Shown: positions 39,297 through 50,285, counted from the first letter of the stretch. The stretch is 64,000 nt of DNA from Leguminivora glycinivorella (GCF_023078275.1 NC_062975.1:23466641-23530640); one strand, 5' to 3'. Numbers and translations are program-made. Notes: generated by a model from the letters alone, not told the origin.

Positions 39297-39965
39297 ATTT
39301 TCTATTTTATTGTGAACGGAAATTGAACAGTAAGTTAAATTGTGACGGCCCGCCGGAGCGATACAAATATCGACGAACGTGTCATGCGATTTCAGTCAGT
39401 CTCAGTACAAGATGTACTGACATTGACTGAACTAGCATGACAAATACGAACGTTACCGGAAAAGTACGAAGGAAACCCTGTTCGCACTACATCTGTACTG
39501 TGTATGAGTGTACCGCGTAGCGCTACGAATACGTTGACAGTGATATTATTGAGTTCGCCCCGTCCGTACATACCATGCTACGAAATAACCCTGTATGTAG
39601 AGTATCGCTACGCCGCCGTAGCAGAGTGAGGTTTGTAAACTAAATCTTATCCCAATAATTCGCTATACATTTTTGCGATTCGATTCGCCGAGCCTAGTGG
39701 ACGTTAGCGTTAAGAATAAAATCAGAAAAACAAAAGAAACTTTTTGTTAACATTACTTTTATATTAGACTTAGATAGTCAAACTTATATAATTTTGAGCG
39801 AAACTTCTTAAAGTGAGATGATTATTCAGTGTCCAACTGTCAAGAAAAACTAAAAACAAAAATGATGTTATTAAATGTTTCGAATTCTTAGACACTTAAA
39901 GCAATAAATTTAGCCAATGTGGCATACAATGCCGTCAGTTAGTTGATCGGAAAAAATAGCATTGT
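39297..39965. other. Non-coding sequence with a short repeat relative
   Basis: 39390-39510 resembles 6975-7250 (GTACAAGATGTACTGACA, GAAAAGTACGAAGGAAACCC, TTCGCACTACAT). The rest shows no supported feature. Confidence 0.45.
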
Positions 39966-40236
39966 ATTTTATTTTATTTATTTTATTTTATTTATTTATT
40001 TAAACTTTATTGCACAAAAGAACAACTTAATGTACAAAAGGCGAACTTAATGCCATGAGGCATTCTCTACCAGTCAACCTTTGGGCAAAGCAGAGAAGAT
40101 TGTAGGCGGTGCATTAAGAGACCAATTTTGAAATATCAATCAAAAGCTTAGACATATAATATATTAACGTACATACAATTACATACTATTTTACATAAAT
40201 AACGATAGGTTATATAATACATAGGTACTCATATAT

Positions 40237-40267
<31 letters not shown>

Positions 40268-40304
40268 AAATATTACTAACCTGTCAGAAAAATAACATTC
40301 AATT

Positions 40305-43226
40305 CTACCTTAAGCTGCCAGCAAAGAAGTCGCGCACAGATTTTTTAAAAACGTATTTGTTGGGTAATTTCCTAATGTTAGGTGGTAGACCGTTCCAGAG
40401 GCGGATGACCTGAATGGCGAAAGAGTATGACATGAAGCCCGTACGGTGAAGAGGAATAGAAAGAGTGAGATTGCCGGTAGAGCGAAACTGACGGACCCGC
40501 GAAGCATCAGAAAAATTAAAAAGAGATTTTAGATATCCAGGGGAGTGTGGATCATTAAGAATAGAATAAAGAGTGCAGAGCATGCGAATATTACGCCGTT
40601 GACGAATGGGAAGCCAGCCGAGCTGTGAGCGAAATGCGGACACGTGATCAAATTTTCGAAGACAGAAGATGAATCGGATACAATTGTTAAGGAGTCGGTC
40701 CAATTTGTCAAGAAGCTCCTCGTTCAAGTCAGGACAGCATACATCACCATAGTCGATAATGGGTAAAATCAGGGTGTTAACTAGCAGTGTTTTAGTTTTG
40801 ACTGGCAAGAAGTGTTTGAGCTTGTTGAGTGCGTGAAGAGTGCCCGTAACCTTCCGACTGATTTCGGCAATCTGCGGTCTCCAGCTTAAAGTGCTATCCA
40901 AGTGCACTCCCAGATCCTTAACGCACGAGCTGAAAGGAATAGGAGTGCCATTGAAGTGCACTGGACCTATCGTCTGTAGATCTAGCTTGGCAAGTTGTTT
41001 AGAGCTACCGATGATAATGGCCTGGCACTTTGCGGGATTTACAAACAGGCCAAACTTTCCCGACCATTGCTGTATATGAGAGAGGTCCCCGTTTAACTTC
41101 TCTATGGTAGCCAACACATCGGTCACTTTGCACTGGTCGTAGAGCTGTAGATCATCGGCGTAAAGATGGTATGCGCAACGAAACTCTGGGGTAATAAAGT
41201 TAATAAAAGTGGAGAATAGAAGTGGAGAGAGAATACCTCCTTGGGGTACACCAGTGGCCAGATCGCACCAGTCTGACGAAGTCCGACCGACACGCACCGC
41301 TTGCTTGCGGCCCCCAAGATATGCAGAGAACCAACTAAGAGCTGAAGACGATATGTTAAGGTGATTCAAAAGAGCAAGGAGGATGTCATGATCGACAGTA
41401 TTAAAAGCATTTGTGAAATCGATCAAGACAAGTACTGTGACCAATTGATCCGCCATGCCACGTCTGATGTCTTCAGTAACTTTGATTAATGCAGTGCAAG
41501 TACTGTGGCTTGGTCGAAAACCAGACTGAAACGGGCTCAACAGTTTGTTGGAGAAAATAAAATCAGAAAGTTGTCTGTGGGCAACAGCTTCAGCGATTTT
41601 CGACAAGAAAGGGAGAATTGAGATGGGTCTAAAATTACTAAGTAGAGTGGGGTTATTAGTTTTCGGAAGAGGTATTACAAAAGCTTTCCGCCAGAGTGCA
41701 GGAAATTCGCCATTTACTAAAGAGAAATTGATGATATGAGTAATCACAGGAAGCGCAGAATCAAGAATCGAGGCTATCATGTAACGACTCACATCATCAC
41801 ACCCAACGGCTTTTGACTTGATGGCTCGAACAATATTTTTTATTTCTGTTTGAGAAGTTGGAAAAAAAGAGAAAAAAACAGATAAAGATGAGGGTAAGGA
41901 CGAAATAAATGAGAGGGTATTTGTCTTAATATCGTCAGTTACGGAAAGAGCAGAAGAAAAGTGTTTATTGAGCTCATCAAGTGTAAAGGGAGTGCCATCG
42001 TATCCTTTTGTTTGTTTTCCTAGGCCCAGTGTTTTGAGGAATTTCCAAACGTCGGCCATAGAGGAAGAAGAAACATTGTGGTGAATGAACCGACGCTTCG
42101 CTGCACGCACCATCTGATTACACCGATTGCGGGCTCGCTTAAACAATAAAAAGTTATTTTCGGTACGGTCGCGCTTATACACTCTGAAGGCTCGGTCCCT
42201 TCTCCTCATGGCCATACGAACGCCTTCGGTGATCCAAGGTGCCGGGGGTCGCCTGACACGAACAGTACGCATTGGTGCATGTTTATCAAAAAGTCCTAAT
42301 ACGGCGGCGTTAAAAAGTGAAACCTTATCGTCAACAGAGGAAGCCGAAAACACTGGTGCCCAGTCAATAGCTGCTGCATCACGGGACAGAGCATCGGGGT
42401 CTAATTTGGTGAAACAGCGCATAGTTATGAGTGCAGGCTTGCATTTTGGTGGTTTAATTTTATAACATGCATATATCAAATCGTGATGAGAAAAACCAGG
42501 AGCCAGATGCTGCCCGTGCTTTACGACGAGGTCAGGACAGGACACCAAAATGACATCCAACCAAGTGTCAGAAGAGCTAGTGTGATGAGTTGGGGCCAGT
42601 GGAAGAAGAGAGAAATTAACAGATTGGAGAAGTGTTTTCAATTTACGGCTGTGAAGCGAGTCTTTACACAGGTCAGTATTGAGGTCACCCATTATCAAGT
42701 GATGTGAGTACTCCGTGCTCAAGGACTCAAGAATTTGTTCTAAGTTTGAAAAATAGTCAATTGTTGGAGGACAGTAAATTACCCCCAGAACGGCCTTGAC
42801 CCCTTTAACATTCACCTCAAGAAAAATCCACTCCGCAGACCCGGTGTAGTGAGAATTTGTACAGTTTAAGATTCTATACGGAATGGTGCTCCTGAGGTAA
42901 ATTGCCACACCGCCGCCACCCTTTCCAGTACGGTCATTTCGTATTAAAACATATCCAGGTAGGGCGTAAGAAGTCGAGTCGAGTGAAGGCTTTAGCCAGC
43001 TCTCAGAAACCAGAACTGCATGTATATGATCTGTTTGAAATGTGTCAATTAGGTCTGTATAATGGGACGGGATGCTTTGGGCGTTGATGTGGCAAACGTT
43101 AAAGGAACAAGAATCGAGATCCTTAGTTAAAATTTGGTTTAAAGAGTATGAATTGTTAAGTGAATTAATTGATAGAAAAGCCGAACTATCATTGCTGGCA
43201 GAATAAAATGTATCATCTTCGGACAT
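40305..43226 (-). CDS. LINE ORF2: AP endonuclease-reverse transcriptase, 973 aa
   Basis: This is an uninterrupted 973-codon frame. Residues ~41-256 are an APE-type endonuclease with the expected residues in order: Asn48 (HINAQS), Glu75 (SESWL), Asp181 and Asn183 (GDLN), Asp224 (DTWLD) and His248-Asp249 (SHHD). Residues ~515-760 are a reverse transcriptase with LIDFTNAFNTVDH (catalytic Asp603), GVPQGGILSPLLF (659-671) and YADD (689-692). The C-terminal region has the usual thumb and connection sequences, ending near RKLPNKYVFKKSVRDFF. Such proteins nick target DNA and copy the element RNA onto the nick (target-primed reverse transcription). No catalytic residue is missing and no frameshift is present, so the protein could be active, although its ORF1 partner is split by an insertion. 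Confidence 0.93.
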   Translation of the reverse strand: MSEDDTFYSASNDSSAFLSINSLNNSYSLNQILTKDLDSCSFNVCHINAQSIPSHYTDLIDTFQTDHIHAVLVSESWLKPSLDSTSYALPGYVLIRNDRTGKGGGGVAIYLRSTIPYRILNCTNSHYTGSAEWIFLEVNVKGVKAVLGVIYCPPTIDYFSNLEQILESLSTEYSHHLIMGDLNTDLCKDSLHSRKLKTLLQSVNFSLLPLAPTHHTSSSDTWLDVILVSCPDLVVKHGQHLAPGFSHHDLIYACYKIKPPKCKPALITMRCFTKLDPDALSRDAAAIDWAPVFSASSVDDKVSLFNAAVLGLFDKHAPMRTVRVRRPPAPWITEGVRMAMRRRDRAFRVYKRDRTENNFLLFKRARNRCNQMVRAAKRRFIHHNVSSSSMADVWKFLKTLGLGKQTKGYDGTPFTLDELNKHFSSALSVTDDIKTNTLSFISSLPSSLSVFFSFFPTSQTEIKNIVRAIKSKAVGCDDVSRYMIASILDSALPVITHIINFSLVNGEFPALWRKAFVIPLPKTNNPTLLSNFRPISILPFLSKIAEAVAHRQLSDFIFSNKLLSPFQSGFRPSHSTCTALIKVTEDIRRGMADQLVTVLVLIDFTNAFNTVDHDILLALLNHLNISSSALSWFSAYLGGRKQAVRVGRTSSDWCDLATGVPQGGILSPLLFSTFINFITPEFRCAYHLYADDLQLYDQCKVTDVLATIEKLNGDLSHIQQWSGKFGLFVNPAKCQAIIIGSSKQLAKLDLQTIGPVHFNGTPIPFSSCVKDLGVHLDSTLSWRPQIAEISRKVTGTLHALNKLKHFLPVKTKTLLVNTLILPIIDYGDVCCPDLNEELLDKLDRLLNNCIRFIFCLRKFDHVSAFRSQLGWLPIRQRRNIRMLCTLYSILNDPHSPGYLKSLFNFSDASRVRQFRSTGNLTLSIPLHRTGFMSYSFAIQVIRLWNGLPPNIRKLPNKYVFKKSVRDFFAGSLR

Positions 43227-43981
43227 GAAATACAGTAAATATAGATAAATATATCAAATACTAAAAAATCCTATAATAACAGCACAATATAAATACATTA
43301 ACAGCACAAAACAGTCATACAATCCTTGCTTATCCTGCCGGTTCACCTGTTAGAGATTACAAATAATGCAGTACAGAGTAGAAAAAATCGCAATTAAACA
43401 TGACAACCAGTCAATTAAACATAGTGAAATAAAAATAAAAAAACAAAACAAGTGATTTAAAATAAAACAAAACAAGTGATTTAAAATATGTCTCAAACAA
43501 TATCATTGCAAACTGTGACTCAAATGAATGACAGTAGTAAGATTTGACAGCTGACACTGACAGTTTGACGTTAAAAGAAACGTGACGTGTTTTATTATAT
43601 TAAATAAAAGTAAATTTAGAGGGTAATGAAATATTGAGCCAAAGTTAAGAAATTGCGATATGAGACTGCAAAGTTTGCAGTGCAAATATATGTAAACAGA
43701 AATTTTGGACCTACAGAATCTACACATTAAGTTTCGATACGTTTACCTAGTAACAGAAACACTATAACATACTAGTAATGCGACACTGGTTTAACTGCAC
43801 GTCGAGCTCGGCCAAGCTGGCCGCTGGGGTCAGCAGCAGCAGCGGCGTCCTCCTCTCCAATTGGCTCCGGTGTAGACGTCAATTGCGGCCGGCCCTCGCC
43901 TTCTGCAGACTTCAGCCGAATGATGTCGTCCTCGGACTCAATGAGTTCGCGTTTACCAGTACGCAGCTTGGTTGGGGTGTA

Positions 43982-44647
43982 GGAAAGGGTGGCCGTACCT
44001 GGGACTTAGAAAAATTTTGACCAAAATTTTTTTTATTTATTTTCCATTGTAATCATATTTTATATGTCGAAAAAACCATATTATTTCAAATAAACTTTTT
44101 TCTACGAGCCACCATTACGAAGTTATCACAGTATGAAGGGCGCAGGACTTAGAAAAAATTTGATGTATGTGGTGTCATTATGACCATTAGGGCCCCAGAG
44201 TAAGGTTAGGTTAGGTTGGTTAGGTTTCTTCCAAAATGCGCGAAGCGCATAACCACCCAGAATAGAAGCCCCCGCGCAGCGGGGGCTTCGTCGACCCTGT
44301 CACGGAATTTACTATCGGGTTCTATTGACAATTTTCCGATAGATTACAATCTGACTAGTAAAATTATAATCTAACGGTTTTTACAATCTTGCGGTGACAT
44401 ATATATTTCATTCATCCAAAATAGGTGTTATAATGACACCGTTCAGCGTGAAAATTTTCTAAGTGTTGAAATGTATAAAACTTTGTGTCGCTATATTTCG
44501 GCCATTTCTCAATTTAGAGAAAAAAAGTTCCAGTAAAAGATGCTTATTTTTACATATTCTTTAATGTTCTGATCAAAAAAGTAGTAAAAACGAGCAAAAA
44601 AAAAAAATTAAAATTTTTCTAAGTCCTATATATGGGCCACCCTTTGC
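43982..44647. mobile_element. 666-bp TA-flanked TIR element inside LINE ORF1
   Basis: The ends GGAAAGGGTGGCC and GGCCACCCTTTGC are inverted repeats continuing through GGACTTAGAAAAATTTT, with TA on both sides (43980-43981, 44648-44649). Removing the element and one TA makes the LINE ORF1 frame continuous. The interior has no ORF, so it is non-autonomous and probably Tc1/mariner-like. Confidence 0.85.
44200..44290. repeat. Short (TTAGG)n run and a GC hairpin
   Basis: AAGGTTAGGTTAGGTTGGTTAGG is an interrupted insect-telomere-type repeat; it is followed by GCGCGAAGCGC and the hairpin AGCCCCCGCGCAGCGGGGGCT (near 44267). Both lie inside the TA-flanked element, and GCGAAGCGC...AGAATAGAAGCCCCCGC is a familiar lepidopteran repeat module. 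Confidence 0.65.
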
Positions 44648-45345
44648 TACACTCTGACCCGCAGCTTGACGTGAATGTTGCCGTCCAGAGACCAACAGTT
44701 CCTCATGCCAAACGCCTTACGTCCCTCAATAAAAAGAGCCTGCCGCTGCGGAGTCAGGAACTCGGCAAGAGAGTATGGGGATCCCTTGAAGGCCGTCTTC
44801 TTTTTCCAGACTGATGTTTTTAGTCTGATGTCGGCGAAACGCACCAGAACTGGTCTGCAACGACCTTCAGCGGCCTTACCTAGCCTATGACATACCCTGA
44901 GACTAGGCGATGAGACATCCTGGATTTTCAGATGTTCGCAGATGATACTGGAGACTTTGTCGCTTACATTTTCAGCGGCTTCCTCTGGTATACCGTTGAA
45001 TAACAGAAACTTTCGCCTGTGCCTCATCTCCAACATCTCCTGGGTTTTACTGAGTGCATTGATTTGCTCTCCCATGATTTTGAGCAATGCCAGCGTCTGC
45101 TCCTTAAACACCGAAAGTTCCTGGCTGACACTGACAATCGTCGCCTTGGCAGCTGGGGAAACGTTAAGCTTCTGCTCAAAACCAGAGAGCATCCTGCGGA
45201 CACTGCTCTCCAGGCTCTTTTGCGACTCAATAATTTTCATGAAGTTAGACATAGTGTTTCTTTGTTGAATTTGGAGGTTATCTTTAAGTGTCAAATCACC
45301 AGCAGGATTAAGCAGTTAAAATTTACTGTGATTTAGTTCATCTAC

Positions 45346-45632
45346 AGTGCTGCTAGTATTGATTCCTAATATTTTGTAGAAGAATGGAATTTTGATAGTG
45401 CCAAATGTAAATATTGTAAGTAATGTATTTTCTAATTTATTACATATATTCTACAAGAGTGATGTCTTACTGTTTTTAATTCTACCGCCCAAAAAAAAGC
45501 TTTTATGTTGTAGGAGGCAAACTAGTAAACTGACAGTAAGAGAACACTGCCATCCATGGATACCCGAAACACCAGAAGGGTTGTAGGTGCGTTACAGTGT
45601 GTTGGGTTTAATGTTTCCAAATCGCTACCAAA
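45346..45632. other. Flank of the LINE, with a short repeat
   Basis: 45540-45600 (CCATCCATGGATACCCGAAA, GGGTTGTAGGTGCGTTAC) is a fragment of a common lepidopteran repeat. The remainder shows nothing specific. Confidence 0.4.
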
Positions 45633-46100
45633 GCGCACCTCGGACACTGGGGATCAAATATATGAAAGAGGCGCGTTCCTAGCACACAGTCTAAGCTCGT
45701 GTAGGTGACGCGTGTTGGAAAAATCAGCATGCTTTGTAAACCAAAGAAAATGTTAGGTAACCACATAAACGCACTTAGAACATAATTTAAATATTTGAAT
45801 AAAAAGTCAGATGAATGTTCTGGTGCGTTGGGAATTCATTCTTGTTTCGATCCTACTACTATTAACATCCTAAATTGTATCAGTGTCTTCCGTTCTCCGT
45901 TCATGTAATAAACCATCTTCATAACCATGTCATCGTTTCCTTCTATCAGGTTATGGGCCCAGAACCCTTCCACTACTATGCTTGTTTTAGTGAAATATGA
46001 CAGGTCGACTGTTCACGTTTTTGACAGGCGGTAACTGTGAGGTAACCGAGAGGGGGTGGAGGACACTTTCAGCGGGGAGCGGGACTATTTATTATACTGT
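45633..46100 (+). repeat. Family S, copy 3, with a ~270-bp insertion
   Basis: GCACCTCGGACACTGGGGAT through GTGTAGGTGACGCGT (45633-45715) and GTGAAATATGACAGGTCGAC to TTTATTATACTGTG (45985-46105) are family S. The middle (about 45716-45984) is unrelated and unclassified. Confidence 0.75.
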
Positions 46101-46548
46101 GACCAAAGGGTCAGATCTAAGATGAGACGTGTTTATAACTACATAACTATAAAAATAATATAACCTTTACAGTATTAAAGGGTATACGTAACCTTCAACA
46201 GAACCCATGCCGAATGTGACCGACGCCAATTCTGTTTCGAAAGAATTGACAACATTTCATATTTTTGAGTACTACTTTTTAGGGTTCCGTAGTCAACTAG
46301 GAACCCTTATAGTTTCGCCATGTCTGTCTGTCCGTCCGTCCGTCCGTCCGTCCGTCCGTCCGTCCGTCCGCGGATAATCTTAGTAACCGTTAGCACTAGA
46401 AAGCTGAAATTTGGTACCAATATGTATATCAATCACGCCAACAAAGTGCAAAAATAAAAAATCGAAAAAAATGTTTTATTAGGGTACCCCCCCTACATGT
46501 AAAGTGGGGGCTGATATTTTTTTTAATTCCAACCCCAACGTGTGATAT

Positions 46549-48455
46549 TCTTTTATTCTTTATTCGTATTGCAGTCATGTTCATAATACATTAGGTGTTA
46601 CACATTAAAGAGGTAGGTACATGACACCCTGTAAGGGTATTCAATATTTCTTAGGTCTAGGTGCATGCATTTTTTACTTAATAAATATAGCTAATTATAG
46701 CAATAAGTATATAAAGTTAATTGGAAACATTAGAACAATTTTGAATAAATATTATGGTTATGTCAAGGTTAATTCCAAGGTCAGATATTTTAGGAAGAGT
46801 ATGTTCGTCACTAATTATTACAGGAGCGATAACAATATAGGTAGGTTTTAAAAGGAGGGACAATTTAATTCATGTATGTAGAGGTACTATAGGTAATATT
46901 ATTCCAGTGTTTGGTCATTTAGGAATTCGTCTATTGTATAGTACGCTTTCTCTAAAAGAAGTTTTTTAAGATTATTTTTAAATTTTGTATCATTCGGTTC
47001 TTGTTTTAATCTATCTGGGAGTTTATTTGTAATTTTGATACATTGGTAATGAGGACCCTTTCTGCACATAGCTAGTTTAGTATTTGGTACGGATAGCTGG
47101 TTTTTTGATCTACTATTAGTGTTACATACTTCTCCTTTGGTTTTGAATAATTCCGAATGGTTTCTAACAAAAAGTGCCGATTCCAGTATATATATACACG
47201 GTAATGTAAGTAATTTATATTTTACAAAATGAGGACGGGAGCTGTTCGGTATTTGAGTATTTGTCAAAATGCGTACACATTTCTTTTGCATAATAAATAG
47301 ATCATCGGCGTCAGTACTTGAGCACCACAAGATCACACCATATCGGAGCCATGCGTGGGCATATGCATAGTATGCTGTTAGCGCAGTCTCAAAACTATAA
47401 TTTCGTTTTTATGTTTTGGATATGGTTTTTCCAGTTAACACTAGTATCTACTGTTATGCCTAATAGTTTGAACTCGTCAACTTCTTCTATAGACTGACCG
47501 TTTATTTCTAGTTTAAGATCCAAAGGTTGTTTTTGATGTGGTTTAATCAATCAATCAATCAATCAATCAAATATTTTATTTCTTAGAATGTGGTACATTG
47601 TAGGTTGGTAATACATTTTTGATCAGCACATCCTGCCACATACGGCATAGAAATATTGATGCATGCATGTCATAAAATCAAGTCACTTGCTTATATAAAA
47701 ATTATTCTTTAAATATCATAATTATTAATTTTAAATAAAGTGTAATTATATTCAGGTTTCATAAAAAAAAAAAAAAAAAAAAAAAAACATTTATAATTAG
47801 TTCATATTCATATTATTTACAATTAGGCGGCATCTAAGAACTCTTTAATGGAGTAAAAACGTTTTTCAATTAAATATGCAACCAATTGCTTTTTAAATTG
47901 ATGAAATTGAAGGTTTCTTATTTCAGACGGTATTTTATTGAATATCCTGGGTGCCATTCCAAAGAAGCTATTTCGCATTAATGCTGTTTTCATGAGTGGA
48001 ACATACAACTGACCCTCATATTGAGGACGTATAAATTGAATGATTTTAGTTTTTTTTAGATTCATCTGTAAATTGTGGTCTTTAAGCCAATTTGTGACAT
48101 TTTCAAGTGTTTTCCGTAGTTGGTCGGTGCATTCCGTACTGTTTGAAGCCTTTAACAGTATTGACACGTCGTCAGCAAACATAATACATGTTGTATCTAT
48201 AATTTTTGGCAGGTCATTAATATATGCAATAAACAACAGACAAGAAATTACTGATCCTTGAGGGACAGAACAAGTGGTTCGTCGCAATTCCGATTTAATT
48301 AAGCGGACTTCGTTCGATTCTCTATGGTAGTGTTCAATCTGCACTTGTTGGTATCGGTTGTGTAAGTACGACTTTATCCACTGAACCCCTGATTCCCATA
48401 GCGTACAATTTGTCTAATAGGATAGGGTGGGACACCCTATCATACGCCTTGGACA
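46549..48455 (-). mobile_element. LINE fragment (minus), ORF2 RT to 3' end, itself interrupted
   Basis: On the minus strand it starts inside RT motif A (SKAYDRVSHPILLDKLYAMG). It continues VPQGSVISCLLFIAYINDLP, FADDVSILL (an FADD catalytic box) and MNLKKTKIIQF, then after the insertion at 48032-47545 resumes LKLEINGQSIEEVDEFKLLG. It ends with KLPDRLK...EKAYYTIDEFL and a 3' UTR ending AATAAAGAATAAAAG. Frameshifts make it non-functional. Confidence 0.85.
47545..48032 (-). mobile_element. Second LINE 3' end inserted into the first
   Basis: On the minus strand it encodes RNSFFGMAPRIFNKIPSEIR and KFYSIKEFLDAA-like C-terminal residues (observed EKRFYSIKEFLDAA-stop at 47826), then a 3' UTR and a (TGAT)n tail at 47546-47571. 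Its removal restores the outer LINE reading frame across KTKIIQF|K. Confidence 0.8.
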
Positions 48456-48990
48456 TATATTTTTGGATAGGTATTTAAAAATGAATAAGGGTTTACTAAG
48501 ATCGTTTTTTGATAATATTAATATTTTCGGAAATAATCGCTCCTAAAGGAAAAAAAAGTGCGTCCCCCCCCTCTAACTTTTGAACCATATGTTTAAAAAA
48601 TATGAAAAAAATCACAAAAGTAGAACTTTATAAAGACTTTCTAGGAAAATTGTTTTGAACTTGATGGGTTTAGTAGTTTTTGAGAAAAATATGAAAAACT
48701 ACGGAACCCTACACTGAGCGTGGCCCGACACGCTCTTGGCCGGTTTTTATTGTTTGGTTTGAAAGAACTCAATATTAAATTTTTCAAAACAACTACTATT
48801 TTAATGCGAAAATCCCTTTTTATTATAAGTACTACTTCGAGCAGAAAGAACGCAAGTTACAAACATCAAGAATCAACTTAAGTGACGTCACATGTGTTGT
48901 TTCATACACCTAAAAAAACGACAAAATCATTCCTAAAAAAAAGTCAGCTTAAATAGTCCGAAATACTGAATAACTACGAGCTAAGGAATG

Positions 48991-49332
48991 TAGAAATATA
49001 AGAAAAGAAATCTGTCGAAGTAGAACAGTCGAAAAATAGACTCTCAAACTGACTAAATCATATCGAAACGTAAAGTAAGTTGAAATCTGAATCGTGCTCC
49101 ACACTTGTTACTTTTGTATTATATATGGGAATGTGGAAATCTTTTGAGGTCTTTGTATTGTGAGATGTGAAGATACTCAACAAAACACACTATTGTATGT
49201 TTTCCCTTACCTTTTAGAACACGGTGGATGTTGATGGAATTTTTTTACGTTCTGTTTGTTTAAATTTACTATTTGATAAAATAGGTGTAAGGAATATTTT
49301 CTGTACTGTTTTTGTTTCTGCTTGACATACTT
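48991..49332. other. Non-coding sequence
   Basis: No supported feature was seen in this stretch. Confidence 0.35.
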
Positions 49333-49478
49333 ATCGTCACTACTTTTAAAAAATCTCGTATCTCACGCTGTTCCTCAAAGTTAAAACGCAGTAAGTCTAT
49401 ATGCATTCAATACATACTTACTACAATTTTCTTTTCATTGACAGACGAAGATACAAGTTTTTTTAAAAGTAGTGACGT
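49333..49478. mobile_element. TIR MITE
   Basis: CGTCACTACTTTTAAAAAAT with CGTATCT is complementary to AGATACAAGTTTTTTTAAAA with GTAGTGACG. The ~30-bp arms surround an 82-bp centre. Confidence 0.75.
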
Positions 49479-49856
49479 TATGTTTGTTTTAATAGGGATG
49501 ACGGTTACATAAAAAAATGGCATTCTGTTTAGTACGTCAGTTAGATCGTCCAAAAATACTGAACACTATTTTTGGCTTTATCTAATTAATGAAAAAATAC
49601 AAAGATAATATAGAACCTCAAAGTTCCGGAGTGGGGGCTTGTGACGTCACTTCTAAGTAAAAATTGTACCTAGGCGTGACGTCACGCGAAACTTCAACAC
49701 ACTGTACAGTCGCCATTTTTCGTTTACGAGAAAAAAATGCGTGTCTAAAATTCTTCGATAATCTAACTGACGGACTAATTAGTTTTTTTTAGTCGTCTCG
49801 CCTATTGCCAAAAATATTTACTTTGTTTTCTTTGTACATATCTTTTATCAATACAT

Positions 49857-49915
49857 ATACATACATATAATCACGCTTGCATCCCATAAAGGGGTAGCCA
49901 GAGCACATGAACTCT
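49857..49915 (-). mobile_element. Family Q tail (minus)
   Basis: ATACATACATATAATCACGC, CATCCCATAAAGGGGTAGCC and AGAGCACATGAAC are the reverse of the family Q 3' end. Confidence 0.6.
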
Positions 49916-49948
49916 CTTTTATCAATATTTCAACGAATCTAAATTGTA

Positions 49949-50285
49949 AAGGCCGATTTACACTGTGTAAGAACTCGCATGCGAGTTTCATTACATTGAG
50001 GTTTTTACCTTTCGTACGCGTCTGACAAAAATTGTCATTCAATGAAAATGAAAATGAAATATTTATTTTTCAAGTAGGCATATTACAATGCGCATATGAA
50101 CGTCAAATAAAGCTACAGCTGCTCAAGTATCCAATACCTAAATACATGTTAAAGTTGAAATACATGAAACGAATGCTTCTAAGCATGCGAAAGGTTAATT
50201 GGTGTGCTAAATTGTATATAACCTCAAGAGTCCGCAATGTAATTAAAATCGCATGCGAGTTTGATGCGCCGTGTAAATGGCCCTT
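49949..50285. mobile_element. MITE family P with a nested LINE tail
   Basis: AAGGCCGATTTACACTGTGT...GCATGCGAGTT and GCATGCGAGTTTGATGCGCC...GTGTAAATGGCCCTT are inverted ends. 50040-50218 (GAAAATGAAAATGAAATATT...GCATATTACAATGCG) is an inserted minus-strand LINE 3' tail related to 30508-30570. Confidence 0.7.

Larger units (their letters stand above)
43772..45294 (-). pseudogene. LINE ORF1, split by a TA-flanked DNA element
   Basis: The N-terminal 215 codons (45294-44650) encode a likely coiled coil (residues ~22-92), an RRM-like fold starting RKFLLFNGIP (~94-155) and a C-terminal domain with NCWSLDGNIHVKL. ORF1 proteins of this kind are RNA-binding chaperones of the LINE RNP. A TAG created by the insertion (44649-44647) ends the frame. 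On the far side, 43979-43772 resumes in frame with PTKLRTGKRELIE... and an Ala-rich tail ending KPVSHY-stop. Original length was about 285 residues. The start codon is not certain: ATG codons also occur at residues 15 and 19. Confidence 0.8.
39966..45345 (-). mobile_element. Near full-length non-LTR retrotransposon (CR1/Jockey-group LINE)
   Basis: On the minus strand, in order: a short 5' region (boundary near 45345 uncertain), ORF1 (45294-43772, interrupted), a ~545-bp spacer, ORF2 (43226-40305), then a 3' UTR with an (AT)n tract. The UTR contains TGGTAGAGAATGCCTCATGG and GTGCAATAAAGTTTAAATAA and ends in (AAATAAA)n down to 39966. That terminus is typical of lepidopteran LINEs. No clear target duplication was found. 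Confidence 0.88.
46279..48752 (+). mobile_element. Family A element opened by a LINE insertion
   Basis: 46279-46548 is the family A 5' half (AGGGTTCCGTAGTCAACTAG, (TCCG)n, ...CCCCAACGTGTGATAT). 48456-48752 is its 3' half (TTGGATAGGTATTTAAAAAT to CGACACGCTCTTGGCCGG). The halves join exactly as in 10945-11527. Confidence 0.85.
46230..48990 (+). repeat. Family T, copy 2, opened by nested insertions
   Basis: GAATTGACAACATTTCATAT (46237) to GAGTACTACTTTTT and, 2.5 kb later, GGTTTGAAAGAACTCAATAT to ACTGAATAACTACGAGC (48756-48982) are the two parts of a family T copy collinear with 27855-28330. Everything between is a family A element and what inserted into it. Confidence 0.7.

Noticed and set aside
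43754..44020. Plus-strand GC-rich open frame with CTSSSAKLAAG, considered as a GPCR tail exon
   Set aside because: It is the antisense of the 3' part of LINE ORF1, and its phase does not match the GPCR exons.
47545..47575. (TCAA)n run as a CRISPR-like or regulatory repeat
   Set aside because: It is the tandem tail of a minus-strand LINE insertion.
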